Under the pieces are notes generated by a model. That model saw only the letters and a program-made list of their open reading frames with translations, was not told where the DNA came from and did not search any database. DNA of 7,065 nt from Synergistaceae bacterium UBA6101 (GTDB lineage: Bacteria; Synergistota; Synergistia; Synergistales; Synergistaceae). The position numbers were made by a program, and so were the translations under genes. Position 1 is the stretch's first letter. Every line of letters begins with the position of its first letter. The stretch covers positions 1 through 7,065 of the forward strand of contig DIWR01000017.1 in NCBI GenBank assembly GCA_002428495.1. The letters are read 5' to 3'. Shown in pieces: positions 4,704-7,065 of this stretch.

Positions 4704-5957
4704 ATGGCATCAGAATCAAACAGTCTCTGGAAAGCCTACCGATTCCCTATAATACTTCTCACAGGAATTGTTATCGGCTGTATAGTCGGAGCAGTGATGG
4801 GGAAAGACGCGTTGGTCTTTAAACCTCTTGGAGATGTCTTTATCAATGCAATGTTTATGGTAGTCGTACCACTGGTCTTCTCGACGATCTGCAGCGCTGT
4901 CGCCAACATGTCATCAATGGAAAGACTTGGCAAGGTCATGAAATCCCTGGTACTGGTCTTTTTAGTAACAGGAGCGATAGCTGCGATCCTTATGCTTGTG
5001 ACCGTGACACTCTTCCCGCCTGCAGCAGGGACAAACATTCAGCTTCAGGCCCCGGGTGATTTTCAGGCATTAAGTACAGCAGACCAGATAGTAAAGGCAT
5101 TTACGGTAGAAGATTTCGCGTTGCTCATCTCAAGGCGCGCTATGCTGCCGCTGATCATTTTCACCATATTCTTCGGCTTCTGCCTCCAGACGCTTGGAGA
5201 GAGGGGTAGGTCTGTCGGACGCGGGATCGCTGTATTCGCCGATGCAATGCTGCAGATGGTCAAATATCTTATGTACTATGCCCCGATAGGTCTCGGAGCC
5301 TACTTTGCGACTCTGGTTGGAGACTACGGACCAAACCTCCTCGGAGCATATCTGCGCTCCATGATCGTATATCACGTTGCGACTTTCGGCTATTTCTTTA
5401 TTGCCTTTACGATCTATTCATGGATAGCAACGCAGGGCAAAGGAGTTGGGGTATTCTGGAAAAATATCATAACCCCATCAATAACTGCGCTTGGAACACA
5501 GAGCAGCAATGCTACCCTGCCGGTCAACCTTGTAGCCGCGCAAAATATTGGTATCCCGAAAGACATTGCTGAGATAGTGCTGCCTATCGGAGCAACAGCT
5601 CACATGGAAGGTTCCTGCCTGAGCGGCATACTTAAGATAGCATTCCTCTTCGGCATCTTCAACATCCCCTTCACCGGAATAGGAACGATCACTACTGCTG
5701 TCGCAGTCGCAGTTCTTTCAGGAGTTGTCCTCTCCGGTATCCCAGGCGGAGGCCTGGTCGGAGAAATGCTGATAGTGAGTCTTTACGGATTCCCGCCTGA
5801 AGCGTTCCCCATCATTGCAACGATAGGCTTCCTGGTCGACCCGGCAGCTACAATGGTCAACGCCACGGGAGACACCTGCTCAGCAATGCTGGTCTCAAGG
5901 CTGGTAGAAGGCAAAGACTGGTTTGACAAGGCAGTGACTGCAAAAGAAATAATATAA
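4704..5957 (+). CDS. DAACS-family sodium-coupled symporter (GltPh-like), probably not for acidic substrates
   Basis: This 417-residue, strongly hydrophobic protein matches the length and layout of the dicarboxylate/amino acid:cation symporter family (PF00375), which works by an elevator mechanism in the inner membrane. HP1 shows the serine-rich SSNATLP (267-273). TM7 shows GATAHMEGS (296-304) where GltPh has GATINMDGT. HP2 shows GIPGGG (345-350), and TM8 shows D379, A382, T383, N386 and D390. Aligned to GltPh these are D394, R397, T398, N401 and D405, so the amino-group and sodium ligands in TM8 are kept but the arginine that binds the substrate's side-chain carboxylate is alanine. A neutral amino acid or another small substrate is therefore more likely than aspartate, glutamate or a dicarboxylate. 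The N310H and D312E changes may alter ion coupling. The start is set by AAAGGAGAGG. The gene appears monocistronic, closed by a strong terminator. Confidence 0.93.
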   Translation: MASESNSLWKAYRFPIILLTGIVIGCIVGAVMGKDALVFKPLGDVFINAMFMVVVPLVFSTICSAVANMSSMERLGKVMKSLVLVFLVTGAIAAILMLVTVTLFPPAAGTNIQLQAPGDFQALSTADQIVKAFTVEDFALLISRRAMLPLIIFTIFFGFCLQTLGERGRSVGRGIAVFADAMLQMVKYLMYYAPIGLGAYFATLVGDYGPNLLGAYLRSMIVYHVATFGYFFIAFTIYSWIATQGKGVGVFWKNIITPSITALGTQSSNATLPVNLVAAQNIGIPKDIAEIVLPIGATAHMEGSCLSGILKIAFLFGIFNIPFTGIGTITTAVAVAVLSGVVLSGIPGGGLVGEMLIVSLYGFPPEAFPIIATIGFLVDPAATMVNATGDTCSAMLVSRLVEGKDWFDKAVTAKEII

Positions 5958-5983
5958 CAGGTCTCCGTTAACATCTGAGATAG

Positions 5984-6021
5984 ATGCCGGTGCACATTTT
6001 AAAGGTGTGCCGGCATTTTTT
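5984..6021 (+). terminator. Strong intrinsic terminator after the symporter gene
   Basis: ATGCCGGTGCAC (5984-5995) pairs over 12 positions (two G-U) with GTGTGCCGGCAT (6005-6016) around a 9-nt loop, followed by a T run ending at 6021. It begins 26 bases after the symporter stop and separates that gene from the PanE-like gene. Confidence 0.92.
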
Positions 6022-6041
6022 GTATGTTGCAGAAGCTCAAA

Positions 6042-6052
6042 TGGTATACAAT
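6042..6052 (+). promoter_or_regulatory. Possible extended -10 promoter for the PanE-like gene
   Basis: TGG directly precedes TATACA (6045-6050), an extended -10 pattern, and TACAAT (6047-6052) overlaps it as an alternative -10. No good -35 box is found at 16-18 bases. It is listed because a promoter is needed between the terminator at 6021 and the start at 6105. Confidence 0.3.
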
Positions 6053-6104
6053 GGTCTTTCACAGTTCAAATATCACACAAAAGTGGAAACGGAGAGTTTT
6101 TGTT

Positions 6105-7040
6105 ATGAAAAGCATTGAAACAGTATCGCTTATTGGACTTGGAGCGCTTGGAAGCGCAAATCTTGCAAAAATCTCTGAGTCAGTCCCAATGGAAAATATA
6201 AGGGTGGTTGCTTCAGGTGACCGAGCTGAAAGATATCGTAAAAATGGGGTATGCGTAAACGGCAAGACTTATATGTTCCCGATATTCGGACCTGAAGACA
6301 AAGTTTCGCCTGCTGATCTCCTGATCTTCGCTGTCAAGAACCACCATCTCCCCAAGGCGATCGAAGAGGTCAGGAACCATGTTGGTAAAAACACCATAAT
6401 CATCTCTTTCCTCAATGGCATATCAAGCGAGAAAGAGATAGGCAATATATACGGAATGGATAAGATCCTCTACTCATACATAATGCGGACGGACTCAATG
6501 CGGATCGGAGATTCGACAAATTACGTCAATCTGGGTTTTGTGCCGTTTGGTGAGGTTCAAAATATCCCTGGCAAATATTCAGAAAGAGTATTGGCCGTCG
6601 AAGAATTTTTCAAAAAAACAGGCATCAAATATAACATTCCGGAAGACATGATACGGGATCTGTGGCTGAAGTTCATGCTTAACGTCGGAGCCAACCAAGT
6701 CACTGCCGTACTCAGATGCACCTACGGCGCGATCAAAAATTCAAAGGCGGTAAGAGAGCTGCTGACGGAGGCAATGAGAGAGGCAGTTGCGGTTTCAAAA
6801 GCAGAAAACATCAACCTTGGTGAGAACGATATTATTAACTGCATCGACATACTCAGCTCGCTGACCCCTAATGGCAAAACTTCAATGCTCCAGGATGTCG
6901 AAGCCAAAAGAAAGACTGAGGTCGAGGCCTTTGGAGGAACTGTTTGCAGCCTTGCCCAAAAGCACGGCATAGATGTTCCGGTAAACAAAGCGCTGGTAAA
7001 ATTCATTACAGCCCTGGAAGAAACTTACGATATTTGTTAA
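6105..7040 (+). CDS. Ketopantoate reductase family oxidoreductase (PanE/ApbA-like)
   Basis: A 311-residue NADP-dependent oxidoreductase of the 2-dehydropantoate 2-reductase family, cytoplasmic. The Rossmann motif GLGALG is at 11-16, followed by FLNG with N104. The C-terminal helical domain carries K189, N193 and N197, with the same spacing as K176, N180 and N184 of the E. coli enzyme. S260, D264 and E272 match E. coli S244, D248 and E256. The catalytic set is complete and the length is normal for the family. ATG 6105 is preferred because GGAGAG (6091-6096) lies 8 bases upstream; the longer in-frame start at 6024 has no such site and overlaps the promoter region. No other pantothenate gene is in the window. 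The family also includes enzymes that reduce other 2-oxo acids, so true ketopantoate activity is likely but not certain, and no gene symbol is given. Confidence 0.9.
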   Translation: MKSIETVSLIGLGALGSANLAKISESVPMENIRVVASGDRAERYRKNGVCVNGKTYMFPIFGPEDKVSPADLLIFAVKNHHLPKAIEEVRNHVGKNTIIISFLNGISSEKEIGNIYGMDKILYSYIMRTDSMRIGDSTNYVNLGFVPFGEVQNIPGKYSERVLAVEEFFKKTGIKYNIPEDMIRDLWLKFMLNVGANQVTAVLRCTYGAIKNSKAVRELLTEAMREAVAVSKAENINLGENDIINCIDILSSLTPNGKTSMLQDVEAKRKTEVEAFGGTVCSLAQKHGIDVPVNKALVKFITALEETYDIC

Positions 7041-7065
7041 AAATGTAAGCGTCAAATATCCCGGA

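Noticed and set aside
6024..6104. Earlier in-frame ATG of the PanE-like ORF at 6024, giving 27 extra residues.
   Set aside because: The Rossmann fold should begin within the first few residues. The extension has no ribosome binding site and begins only 3 bases after the terminator T run, whereas 6105 has GGAGAG at a suitable distance.

Overview
The window looks like chromosomal DNA from an anaerobic, probably amino-acid-fermenting bacterium. Clostridia-type Bacillota and Synergistota are both plausible. The reasons are strong AAAGGAG-type ribosome binding sites, moderate G+C by eye, frequent ATA/AGA/AGG codons, a tRNA with encoded CCA, a very large 5TMR-PAS-GGDEF-HD-GYP sensor, and an acidic-amino-acid-type symporter family member. 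The taxonomic guess rests on gene style only.

Layout, all on the + strand. (1) 42-170: a near-consensus sigma-70 promoter drives tRNA-Leu(GAG). (2) 171-650: an accessory-looking stretch. It has a long hairpin that buries the ribosome binding site and start of an unrecognised 62-codon ORF, then a decayed, truncated IS3-type OrfA fragment that ends just before the next gene. (3) 651-4157: a 1168-residue membrane sensor with an N-terminal 5TMR-LYT-like membrane domain, five PAS domains, a GGDEF domain with a broken signature (GGGDF) but an intact RxxD inhibitory site, and an HD-GYP phosphodiesterase domain. (4) 4158-4703: an AT-rich gap with no convincing gene. It holds a 14-codon ORF with a perfect ribosome binding site, a 58-nt nested palindrome, and an 18-bp palindrome inside the likely transporter promoter. 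(5) 4704-5957: a DAACS/GltPh-family sodium-coupled symporter lacking the arginine that binds the acidic side chain, followed by a strong intrinsic terminator. (6) 6105-7040: a complete ketopantoate-reductase-family (PanE/ApbA) enzyme that starts after that terminator and so probably has its own promoter.

How the genes may fit together: the sensor should couple a membrane or cytoplasmic signal to c-di-GMP breakdown, with the degenerate GGDEF domain more likely a regulatory nucleotide-binding module than a cyclase. The symporter and the PanE-like enzyme could form a small uptake-plus-reduction module for a neutral amino acid and its 2-oxo acid, but that is only inferred from adjacency and residue changes. 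No CRISPR array, defence system, prophage or complete mobile element is visible. The best candidates for new biology are the altered substrate/ion site of the symporter, the split GGDEF state of the sensor, and the structured non-coding stretches.
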